Positions 24,932-32,818 of a stretch of DNA of 64,000 nt are shown here, piece by piece. The position numbers and the translations under genes are program-made. The DNA is from Lachnospiraceae bacterium (lineage in GTDB: Bacteria; Bacillota; Clostridia; Lachnospirales; Lachnospiraceae), in NCBI GenBank assembly GCA_024682835.1, contig JAIKYU010000030.1, positions 1-64,000 of the forward strand, given 5' to 3'. Numbering within the stretch: position 1 is the first letter of the stretch; each line of letters starts with the position of its first letter. A model generated the notes under the pieces. That model saw nothing but the letters and a program-made list of their open reading frames with translations. It had not been told where the DNA came from and searched no databases.

Positions 24932-26602
24932 ATGGAAATGACAGGAAATCAGAAACAGGCCGACCGCCCGGTTTTCGTGATCGGGCACAAGAATCCGGAC
25001 ACGGATTCCGTCTGTGCGGCACTGGCCTACGCGGCTCTGAAGTGCAGGCTCACCGGCGGCAACTATGTCGCTGCCCGCTGCGGACACCTCAATGAGGAGA
25101 CGCAGTTTGTCTGTCACCGCTTCGGCGTGCAGCCGCCGCTGTATATCAAGGACATGCGCACGCAGGTCAGGGACATGGAGATCCGCACCCTCTCCGGCGA
25201 TTCGGAGGAGCTCTCCCTGAAGAAGGCGGGCGAGGCGATGCGGGAAGCAGGCGTGGTCACGCTGTGTATCACAAAGGAGGGAAAGCTTGCCGGACTGATC
25301 ACCACAGGCGATATCGTTGCGGCCTACATGGATGTGGAGGATGAACGGGTGCTGGCGGAGGCGCACACACCCTATCGGAATGTCACCGAGACCCTGGACG
25401 GCGAGATGGTGGTCGGCGAGCTGGACGACTGCATGGAAACCGGCAAGGTGGTGATCGCGGCCGGCAATCCGGAGATGCTGGAGGAGGTCATGGAGCCCGG
25501 GGATCTGGTGATTCTCGGCAACCGGTACGACACCCAGCTGTGCGCCATTGAAATGGACGCCGGCTGCATCGTGGTCTGCGACGGCGCGAAAATCGCTTCC
25601 TCCATTCAAAAGCAGGCAGCCGAACACGGATGCCACGTGATCTCCACGCCGCATGACACCTTTACCGTGGCCAGACTCATCAACCAGAGCCTTCCGGTGC
25701 GCGCAATCATGAAGAAGGACGGCCTGGTGAGCTTTCGGATGGATGATTTCATCGAGGACATCGAGCCGGTGATGACGCAGATGCGGCATCGTTACTTCCC
25801 GGTGCTGGACAAGAACGACCATTTTGTCGGGATGATCTCCCGCCGTAACTTTCTGGGCGCAAAAAAGAAGCAGCTGATCCTTGTCGATCACAATGAGAAA
25901 AGCCAGGCGGTTCAGGGACTGGAGGACGCGGAGATCCTTGAAATCATCGATCATCACCGTCTCGGCACCGTGACCACCCTGACGCCGGTGTTTTTCCGCA
26001 ATCAGCCCCTGGGCTCCTCCTCCACCATCATCTATCAGATGTACCGGGAGAGCGGGGTGGAGATCGATGAGAAAACCGCGGGCCTGCTGCTGGCGGCGAT
26101 CATTTCGGACACGCTGCTCTACAGGAGCCCCACCTGCACCGCCATCGACCGGGCGGCAGGAGAGGAGCTGGCAAAAATCGCAGGAATCGACGCAGAACAG
26201 TTTGCCAGAGAGATGTTTCGGGCCGGTTCCCACATGGCAGAAAAGACGGCGGACGAGATTCTCCGCCAGGATTTCAAGCGCTTCTCCATCGGAGAGAGCA
26301 CCATCGGCATCGGACAGATCAACGCCATGGACGCGGAGGAGCTTAAGGACATACGGGAAAAGGTGCTGCCCGCGCTCACGGACAGGCGTCAGACGGAGGG
26401 ACTGCAGATGCTGTTCTTCCTGTTGACGGACATCATCGCGGAGACCTCGGAGGTGCTCTTCGACGGGAAGGACGCCGCCTGGACCGTGGAACATGCCTTT
26501 TCCTGCCCCATTGATGAGGACGGCAAAAGCGCCGTGCTGCAGGGAATTGTCTCCCGCAAGAAGCAGTTTCTTCCGGCGATCGTTGAGGTTATGCAGAGCT
26601 GA
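24932..26602 (+). CDS. ppaC: Manganese-dependent inorganic pyrophosphatase with CBS and DRTGG domains
   Basis: This 556-residue family II pyrophosphatase hydrolyses pyrophosphate to phosphate. The DHH-type core is split around a regulatory insert: VFVIGHKNPDTDSVCAA at the N-terminus, then CBS motifs (about 70-125 and 255-305) with a DRTGG-like domain between, then LVDHNEK, EIIDHHRLG and the DHHA2 part. CBS-PPases are inhibited by AMP/ADP and activated by ATP or diadenosine polyphosphates. The length matches the CBS-DRTGG-CBS subtype. GAGGACGGAA precedes the ATG. The AraC regulator starts 3 bp after its stop. Confidence 0.93.
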   Translation: MEMTGNQKQADRPVFVIGHKNPDTDSVCAALAYAALKCRLTGGNYVAARCGHLNEETQFVCHRFGVQPPLYIKDMRTQVRDMEIRTLSGDSEELSLKKAGEAMREAGVVTLCITKEGKLAGLITTGDIVAAYMDVEDERVLAEAHTPYRNVTETLDGEMVVGELDDCMETGKVVIAAGNPEMLEEVMEPGDLVILGNRYDTQLCAIEMDAGCIVVCDGAKIASSIQKQAAEHGCHVISTPHDTFTVARLINQSLPVRAIMKKDGLVSFRMDDFIEDIEPVMTQMRHRYFPVLDKNDHFVGMISRRNFLGAKKKQLILVDHNEKSQAVQGLEDAEILEIIDHHRLGTVTTLTPVFFRNQPLGSSSTIIYQMYRESGVEIDEKTAGLLLAAIISDTLLYRSPTCTAIDRAAGEELAKIAGIDAEQFAREMFRAGSHMAEKTADEILRQDFKRFSIGESTIGIGQINAMDAEELKDIREKVLPALTDRRQTEGLQMLFFLLTDIIAETSEVLFDGKDAAWTVEHAFSCPIDEDGKSAVLQGIVSRKKQFLPAIVEVMQS

Positions 26603-26605
26603 CGC

Positions 26606-28771
26606 ATGTTTCAGAGCAGAATCTTTAAGCAGATATTCTTCAGTTACATCCTGATCATCGCGGTCAGTATGTGCGCCTATGCCGCATTCCTGGTCTATCA
26701 GAGCAGACAGATCGCAAGGACGCAGACGGAGCGGGAAAACGAGCTCCTGCTCCGCGCCGCGGCGGATATTGTGGACGACCGGATCGAGGCCGCACAGGAC
26801 ATCGTGAGGGAGTTGAAATACTCCACGGTCATGCGGGATCTCTACATGTCCGCCAGGCTCTCCAGCGCGCTGGACACCTACAGCGACTATGCGGTGCAGG
26901 AGGAGCTGCGCAGCCTTTACTCCGCGCACGCCGCGCATCTTTACGGATTCACGGTTTTCCTGGACGGCAATGAACGCGCCTACTCCGCGGGCGGGGTCGT
27001 TCATCTGGATGCGCCGTTTGAAATGCCGGAGGAAACCTGGCCTTTCATCCGCTGCGGATCCATCGCCGATACCTTTCACTTTAAAAATAACAAGCGATAT
27101 TTTTATAACAAGCAGGGACTCCTGTATTGCGACGGCTACACCTGGCAGCGGGGGGTGGATGTCGGCGTCATCTGTGTCTTCATCGACCCGGAGGAGACGG
27201 GACGCGCACTGGAGCGGGTGCTTGGAGATGCCTACGGCGTGCGGGCCGTAAACGGCGATGGGGTGTTGTATGCCGTCGGAAAGACAAACGGACAGATTGC
27301 CCTCACGCGCGCATCCGCGGTCTGTGACGGGCTGAATTACGAGCTTTACGGCGAGGCGCCGGTGCTGTTCGGCACGGACTACTTCCTGTTCGGCATGCTG
27401 CTTCTTTTGGGGCTGATCTCCATTTTCCTTATCTGGCTGGCCTTCTGGCAGAGCAAGCGGTACTATAAACCGATCGGGATGCTGGGGGACATGGTTTCCC
27501 GGGACAGCGACGCGGAGCATCCCGAGGCGAAAAACGACGAGATGGACGGAATCATCCGGGGGATCGAAAACCTGATCGGTGAGAAAAACCGCTATCACGA
27601 AAAAATGCTGACCATCGGCCCTTACGCGGGCGCGGGGATGCTGCAGGCGATTGTCGCCGACGGGACGGGCGGCGAGAAGCTGAGCATTCTGACGGACGAA
27701 GACTTCCTTGACCTCAGGCACCTGTACTATGTGGTCGCCGTGGTCAATTTTGCCTACGAGGAGAGCCGCGCGGCGGATGAAAGGCTGCGCGGGCGGCTGG
27801 ACGCCGTGCTGAGACAGGCGTCAGAGGCATGGTCGTCAGAGGAACGGCACATTGTCTGGTATTTTCGGGATGTGTATAACGCCTACCTGATTGTCAATGA
27901 CGACGAACCGGAGCTGTCCGAGGATCTGTTTTTCGGACTTCACAGGCAGATCGCCGCGGCGGCCGCGCCGGAGCGGATGATGGTTTCCATGGGAGTGGAT
28001 CGGCCGCGTGAGGATATCATGGAGCTGAAAACGGCCTGTGTTCGGGCGATGAGTGCGCTGGACGGCGTGCTGCGCGACGGACGCGGGGAGATTTTCTTTG
28101 CCGAGGAACAGACGCAGACCCGTGTCGAGCACTATTTCCCCGCGGGATTCCGCGAACAGCTGCGCGGATGTCTGGAGCGCCGCGACCGCGACGGGGTGCA
28201 CGCGCTGCTGTTTGACATTTATAAGAAAAATCTGGATCTGGATGCGCCGGCCGAGGTGTACCGCGCGCTGCTGGACGAATTCTACCCCGCCATGCTCAAG
28301 ACCGTCCGGGAGACAGCAGGACTGGCCGCCGTGCATCTGAATATCCGGCGTACGGAGGGGCTGATGACCCTGCAGGAGATCTTCGACTACTACGACGCGG
28401 CGCTGATGTCCGTGATCGATCTGCTGATCGACAGCGAGAAGAGCAGGGACGAGACGGACCGGGTGGACGATGAGATTCTGCAGTATGTGGATGATCATTT
28501 CTGTGACCAGGATATATCCCTGCAGCTTTTGTCCGATCGTTTCCGCGTCAGCAATAAATATCTACTGTTATTATTCAAACAGCGTCATGGAACGACCTAT
28601 CTGCAATATCTTCAAAACAAACGGATCGCGCGTGCGGCGGAGATGATCCGCGAAGGCGGCCGTTCCCTCGCTGAAATCGGCGAGATGGTCGGCTATCCGA
28701 ACCAGCTCACCTTCCGGAGAAATTTCAAGGCGGTGATGGGGGTCACGCCGTCCGAGTTCAGAGAGCCGTAA
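26606..28771 (+). CDS. Membrane-anchored AraC-family regulator
   Basis: This 721-residue protein has a first membrane helix (about residues 11-30), an extracytoplasmic sensor of about 225 residues, a second helix (about 258-281), a cytoplasmic linker and a C-terminal AraC DNA-binding domain (about 620-720: LQLLSDRFRVSNKYLLLLFK and SLAEIGEMVGYPNQLTFRRN). This layout is typical of Firmicutes regulators placed next to Lpl/Ytc-type importers that control polysaccharide uptake. The importer genes start 167 bp downstream, making them the likely target. The sensor ligand is unknown, presumably an oligosaccharide or its binding protein. It may be cotranscribed with ppaC. Confidence 0.9.
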   Translation: MFQSRIFKQIFFSYILIIAVSMCAYAAFLVYQSRQIARTQTERENELLLRAAADIVDDRIEAAQDIVRELKYSTVMRDLYMSARLSSALDTYSDYAVQEELRSLYSAHAAHLYGFTVFLDGNERAYSAGGVVHLDAPFEMPEETWPFIRCGSIADTFHFKNNKRYFYNKQGLLYCDGYTWQRGVDVGVICVFIDPEETGRALERVLGDAYGVRAVNGDGVLYAVGKTNGQIALTRASAVCDGLNYELYGEAPVLFGTDYFLFGMLLLLGLISIFLIWLAFWQSKRYYKPIGMLGDMVSRDSDAEHPEAKNDEMDGIIRGIENLIGEKNRYHEKMLTIGPYAGAGMLQAIVADGTGGEKLSILTDEDFLDLRHLYYVVAVVNFAYEESRAADERLRGRLDAVLRQASEAWSSEERHIVWYFRDVYNAYLIVNDDEPELSEDLFFGLHRQIAAAAAPERMMVSMGVDRPREDIMELKTACVRAMSALDGVLRDGRGEIFFAEEQTQTRVEHYFPAGFREQLRGCLERRDRDGVHALLFDIYKKNLDLDAPAEVYRALLDEFYPAMLKTVRETAGLAAVHLNIRRTEGLMTLQEIFDYYDAALMSVIDLLIDSEKSRDETDRVDDEILQYVDDHFCDQDISLQLLSDRFRVSNKYLLLLFKQRHGTTYLQYLQNKRIARAAEMIREGGRSLAEIGEMVGYPNQLTFRRNFKAVMGVTPSEFREP

Positions 28772-28938
28772 GCCATTGTTCAGTGCCGGGCACGCACTTG
28801 CTGCCTGGCTGCGGCCCAAGCTGATTCAAGGGGCGGAAAGATTTGAACCCCCCGAAATTTTTGATTCTGTACAATGTTTTCTCCCGTGAGATACAATGAC
28901 GGCAGCAGGTCAATCTTTTTTCTCTGCGGGAGGACAGG

Positions 28939-29898
28939 ATGGCAAAAAAGAAAAGTCAGTCGGCTTACACTGAGAAAAAGCTGCCGCTAAAAAAACGGAT
29001 CTACCGCGATCGGTATCTGCTGTGCATGATGGTTCCGGTCGTCATTTTCTTTGCCGTGTTCTGCTATTTCCCGATGACGGGACTGATCATGGCCTTTAAC
29101 AAATACCGGATCGGATCCGGCATCAAGGGCGTCTATACCAGTCCGTTTGTGGGAATGCAGTGGTTCAATCAGTTTTTCCGTTCGGTCTATTTTTTCAGGC
29201 TGGTGCGCAACACCTTCCTGCTGCAGTTCTGGTCACTGATCATCGGGTTCCCGATTCCGATCCTGTTCGCGGTCGCCGTGACGCAGATCAGGCGCAAGCC
29301 GATCCAGAAAACGGTGCAGGTGGCGACCTATCTCCCCTATTTCATTTCCACCGTGGTTGTCTGCGGTATGATCAACAACTTTCTCTCCCCTTCTGGAGGA
29401 ATCGTCAATCAGATGCTCAACCGGTTCGGGATCGAGAGCATCAACTTCATGAACCTGCCGGAATGGTTCCGCAGAATTTACGTCATTTCCGGATCCTGGC
29501 AGAGTTTCGGCTTCAACTCCATCATCTTTGTGGCAGCCATCATGGGCATTTCCCCGGATCTTTACGAGGCAATGCGCGTGGACGGCGCAAACAGAAGGCA
29601 GATCATCTGGCATCTGGTGCTGCCGTCGATCAGACCGACGATCATTCTGCTGCTCATCATGACCCTCGGCAGCATGATGAGTGTCGGATTTGAAAAGGTG
29701 TATCTCCTGTATAACACCGCGGTTTATGAGACGGCAGACGTCATTCAGACCTATGTATACCGGCAGGGTATCGGAACCAGTCCGCCGAACTACAGCTTCG
29801 CGACGGCGGTGGGTCTGTTCAACTCCGTGATCAATTTTGCGATCGTGTTTGTGGCAAACCGCATCAGCAGAAAAGTGACGGACACGGCGATCTGGTAA
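28939..29898 (+). CDS. Sugar ABC transporter permease, LplB-like
   Basis: This 319-residue inner-membrane protein has six predicted membrane segments. The EAA-type loop is EAMRVDGANRRQIIWHLVLP (cytoplasmic contact with the ATPase). It belongs to the LplB/YtcP-type importer family with the next two genes. GGGAGGACAGG precedes the ATG. The 167-bp gap upstream has a TACAAT at 28892-28897, but no good -35 at proper spacing, which would fit activator dependence on the AraC protein. Confidence 0.92.
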   Translation: MAKKKSQSAYTEKKLPLKKRIYRDRYLLCMMVPVVIFFAVFCYFPMTGLIMAFNKYRIGSGIKGVYTSPFVGMQWFNQFFRSVYFFRLVRNTFLLQFWSLIIGFPIPILFAVAVTQIRRKPIQKTVQVATYLPYFISTVVVCGMINNFLSPSGGIVNQMLNRFGIESINFMNLPEWFRRIYVISGSWQSFGFNSIIFVAAIMGISPDLYEAMRVDGANRRQIIWHLVLPSIRPTIILLLIMTLGSMMSVGFEKVYLLYNTAVYETADVIQTYVYRQGIGTSPPNYSFATAVGLFNSVINFAIVFVANRISRKVTDTAIW

Positions 29899-29915
29899 CG
29901 AAAAGGAGCAATCGG

Positions 29916-30803
29916 ATGAAAAAGCCATTCAAAGGAACGCTCGGAGATTTTCTCTTCGACCTGCTGATCTGGATTTTCCTGGCGCTGGCCGTGGTGGTGT
30001 GCGTGTATCCCTTCCTCTATGTCCTGTCGGTCGCCATCAGCTCCGGCGAGGCGGTGAATAAGGGACTGGTGGTGCTGCTGCCGGTGGATCTCAATTTTGA
30101 CGCGATGCTGACGGTGCTGAAGTATAAGCAGCTCTGGATCTCCTACGGCAACACGCTGTTCTACACGGTGTCCGGCACGCTGTTAAATGTCGTTTTCACC
30201 TGCCTGGCGGCCTATCCGCTCTCCAGGAAGCGATTCTTCCTGCGCAAACAGCTGAATTTCCTGCTGGCTTTCACGATGTATTTTTCCGGCGGCCTGATCC
30301 CGATCTATATCGTCGTGACAAACCTCGGACTCTATAATTCCCGCTGGGCCATGATCCTGCCGGCGCTGATTTCCGCGTACAATGTCATGATCTGCCGTTC
30401 GGCGTTTGAGTCCATCTCCGAGGAGCTCTTTGAGGAGGCAGCGATTGAGGGGGCCAACGATTTCTTCATCCTGACGCGGATCGCCGTTCCGTTAATCAAA
30501 CCCACGCTGGCAGTGCTGACGCTTTATTATGCGGTGGCGCGCTACAATGATTTCTTCAGCGCCATGCTGTATATCACCGATCCGGCCAAGGAGCCGCTGC
30601 AGGCGTTTTTGCGCAGAATCCTGCTGCAGGCCTCCACGGAGATCATGCAGACCACCTCGCTCTCCATGGGCGCATTGTCCCAGTCAACCATCCAGGTCCG
30701 CTATGTGTGCATCGTGGTGTCGGTCATCCCGATCATGCTGGTGGTTCCGCTGGTTCAGAAATATCTTGTGCAGGGCACGATGCTCGGCGCGGTGAAGGGA
30801 TGA
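29916..30803 (+). CDS. Sugar ABC transporter permease, LplC/YtcP-like
   Basis: This 295-residue second permease has six membrane segments. Its EAA loop is EEAAIEGANDFFILTRIAVP, followed by LIKPTLAVLTLYYAVARYND, the usual LplC-type run. It starts 18 bp after the first permease with AAAGGAG as ribosome site. The two permeases form the channel; no ATPase gene is adjacent. Confidence 0.92.
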   Translation: MKKPFKGTLGDFLFDLLIWIFLALAVVVCVYPFLYVLSVAISSGEAVNKGLVVLLPVDLNFDAMLTVLKYKQLWISYGNTLFYTVSGTLLNVVFTCLAAYPLSRKRFFLRKQLNFLLAFTMYFSGGLIPIYIVVTNLGLYNSRWAMILPALISAYNVMICRSAFESISEELFEEAAIEGANDFFILTRIAVPLIKPTLAVLTLYYAVARYNDFFSAMLYITDPAKEPLQAFLRRILLQASTEIMQTTSLSMGALSQSTIQVRYVCIVVSVIPIMLVVPLVQKYLVQGTMLGAVKG

Positions 30804-30844
30804 CGGAGTATTTGAAAGCATATCATGGGATTTTTTAAATCCGT

Positions 30845-30852
30845 GGTATAAT
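30845..30852 (+). promoter_or_regulatory. Extended -10 promoter for the binding-protein gene
   Basis: GTGGTATAAT gives an extended -10 (TGGTATAAT) without a clear -35 at the right distance. It would let the abundant binding protein be made at a higher level than the permeases. A GGAGGAG ribosome site follows at about 30881. Confidence 0.45.
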
Positions 30853-30891
30853 AGAGCAGTCATCATTTTTAAATGAAAAGGAGGAGAAAAA

Positions 30892-32571
30892 ATGAAGAAA
30901 AGAATCGTGGCGATGCTTCTTGCGTCCTCGATGGTTGTAGCGTCCCTCGCGGGCTGCGGCGGCGGTGCGGCTCCTGCTCCGGCACAGACACCGGCTGCTG
31001 ACACGCAGACGGAGACTCCCGCTCAGGAAAACAAGACCGAGAAGGTGGATGCCGACATCGAGCAGGCGGAAGCAACCGCCGAGGAATCCGGCTATGTTTA
31101 CGAGGGCACGGCTCCGATCACACAGGAAGCCGGAAAGACCATCAAGATCCTCGCGGAGACCTCCAACTACACCAATGTCGACATCAAGAACGCGGAGATC
31201 GTCAAGAAGGTGGTCGCCGATTCCGGCGTCGCCGTTGACTGGGATCTGGTTGACTACAACAACTATCAGGACAGCGTGACACCGAGACTGTCCACCGGTC
31301 AGGCGAATGCGGACATCGTGCTGCTTCCCGATCAGGACACCAACCAGACCTACATCAAGTCCGGCCTGTTCCAGCCGCTGAACCAGTATTTCGGTTCCAT
31401 GCCGAATTTCACGAAGTGGCTGCAGGACAATCCGGTCATGAAGGCCGAGCTCACCGCCGAGGACGGCAACATCTACTATGTGCCCGGCACCAACGTCGGT
31501 AAGGATTATCAGCCCTGCCTGATGTACAACGTGGTCTGGCTTGAGAAGGCCGGCATGTCCGCGCCCAAGACGCTGGATGAGTTCGTCGAGCTCCTGAAGT
31601 ACTTCAAAGAAAACGACATGAACGACAACGGCGATAAGAATGACGAGATTCCGATGAGCATCATGAAGGATTTCCTTCCCTACATGTTCGGACCGGCCTT
31701 CGGCCTCGATCTGGTCAGCGGCTTCCAGGCGGATGCCAACGGCAACGTGACCTATGCCTATGCGGATTCCGAGAACTATCGCAAATATCTTGAGTTCCTG
31801 AACGGCCTCTACAAGGACGGCCTGCTTGAGCAGGAGTTCACCTCTCTTGACAGAGACAAGGTCATCGAGCGCATTTCCAATGACCTGACCGGCGTGGCCT
31901 ATGACTTCTCCTGGGCGATGTCCATGATGTATTCCAACGTGCTGCCTTACTACGACGGAACGGCCGACAAGGCGTTTGTCGGTGCCGCGCCGCTCTCCGG
32001 CGAGCACGAAGGCTTCTACGTCGGACGTGTGGAACTGGGCAACATGTTTGCGATCAGCCAGGGCGCATCCGATCCGGAGCTTTGCGCGAAATTCCTTGAC
32101 TATGCGATGAGCGATGCCTGCCAGGAGCTGTATCAGTGGGGGATCGAAGGCGAGAGCTATCAGATCAATGCGGACGGCACCCGCGAGTTCACCGAAAAGG
32201 GTAAGGACAACGACTGGCTGCAGCAGTTCGGTATCAATCCGTCCTTTGTCTTCCCGGCGCAGCAGTCTGTGGCTTCCACGGACGTCCTGGTTGCCGACTG
32301 GCACGCAAAGAGCAACGCGGAGCTGAGACAGTATGTCGTGGATCCCTGGCCGTTCATCTACGCGACCGACGCGGAGAGCGACACGATCAACACCTACATG
32401 ACGGACATCCAGACAAAGGTCGATGAGAGCTCTGCGGCGTTCATCACCGGCACGCGTCCGCTGACCGAGTTTGATGCCTACATCGGCGAGCTGGATTCTC
32501 TCAATCTTCCGGCGGTGACCGACATCCGCAAGCAGCAGTATGAGCGTTATCTGAAGGCATTAAACGGCTGA
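30892..32571 (+). CDS. Extracellular sugar-binding lipoprotein of the Lpl-type importer
   Basis: This 559-residue solute-binding protein has a lipoprotein signal (MKKRIVAMLLASSMVVASL then AGCGGG, lipid on Cys22) and a Pro/Ala linker. The large two-domain body fits the LplA family (YITCSIYT-like motifs absent; YVPGTNVGKDYQPCLMYNV and DEIPMSIMKDFLPYMFG present). The long size suggests a complex oligosaccharide rather than a monosaccharide. It is the third gene of the importer after the AraC regulator. Confidence 0.92.
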   Translation: MKKRIVAMLLASSMVVASLAGCGGGAAPAPAQTPAADTQTETPAQENKTEKVDADIEQAEATAEESGYVYEGTAPITQEAGKTIKILAETSNYTNVDIKNAEIVKKVVADSGVAVDWDLVDYNNYQDSVTPRLSTGQANADIVLLPDQDTNQTYIKSGLFQPLNQYFGSMPNFTKWLQDNPVMKAELTAEDGNIYYVPGTNVGKDYQPCLMYNVVWLEKAGMSAPKTLDEFVELLKYFKENDMNDNGDKNDEIPMSIMKDFLPYMFGPAFGLDLVSGFQADANGNVTYAYADSENYRKYLEFLNGLYKDGLLEQEFTSLDRDKVIERISNDLTGVAYDFSWAMSMMYSNVLPYYDGTADKAFVGAAPLSGEHEGFYVGRVELGNMFAISQGASDPELCAKFLDYAMSDACQELYQWGIEGESYQINADGTREFTEKGKDNDWLQQFGINPSFVFPAQQSVASTDVLVADWHAKSNAELRQYVVDPWPFIYATDAESDTINTYMTDIQTKVDESSAAFITGTRPLTEFDAYIGELDSLNLPAVTDIRKQQYERYLKALNG

Positions 32572-32605
32572 TACATCAAAGCATGACGGAAGCCTGATTC
32601 ATCAA

Positions 32606-32651
32606 ACCCCTCTGCCTGATCCTCTGATCGGGCAGAGGGGTTGCTTTTTTT
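32606..32651 (+). terminator. Intrinsic terminator of the Lpl-type importer
   Basis: A long hairpin, AACCCCTCTGCCTGATC paired with GATCGGGCAGAGGGGTT, followed by GCTTTTTTT, closes the operon. Confidence 0.92.
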
Positions 32652-32688
32652 CCCGGAAAACCCTTTTCATTTTGCCCTGCATAGGTTA

Positions 32689-32697
32689 TGCTATAAA
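32689..32697 (+). promoter_or_regulatory. Extended -10 promoter of the REC-GGDEF-REC gene
   Basis: TGCTATAAA at 32689-32697 is an extended -10 with no good -35. It would start transcription near 32704, giving a leader of about 115 bases. Confidence 0.45.
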
Positions 32698-32703
32698 AGA
32701 TCG

Positions 32704-32813
32704 TGTCTATGGCTGCCGCAGGCAATCCATCACGTGAATTGCATCTTTGGGCACATCCGCTCATGCGGGTGACAGGGGAAACGGTTCGTGGGAAACCGCG
32801 ACTGACCGAGAGG
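32704..32813 (+). other. Structured 5' leader of unknown class
   Basis: The leader contains two clear hairpins: CATCCGC TCAT GCGGGTG near 32753-32770 and CGGTT/AACCG near 32782-32797. Between and after them are ACAGGGGAAAC and CGACTGACCGAGAGG, the last overlapping the ribosome site. ACAGGG-AAAC is reminiscent of cyclic-di-GMP-I riboswitches and CTGACCGAGAG of guanidine-I elements, but neither consensus is complete. A new or degenerate regulatory RNA is possible. Confidence 0.35.
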
Positions 32814-32818
32814 TTTGC

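Noticed and set aside
24881-27721. A 946-codon open frame on the minus strand opposite ppaC and the AraC regulator
   Set aside because: It mirrors two well-supported genes. High GC at third positions removes stops from the opposite strand, and the product is low-complexity His/Asp/Arg-rich with no recognisable domain.
32704-32813. A cyclic-di-GMP-I riboswitch before the GGDEF gene
   Set aside because: Only the ACAGGG-AAAC block resembles the class. The GAAA-loop hairpin and the 3' half with its tetraloop receptor are missing, so I list only an unclassified structured leader.
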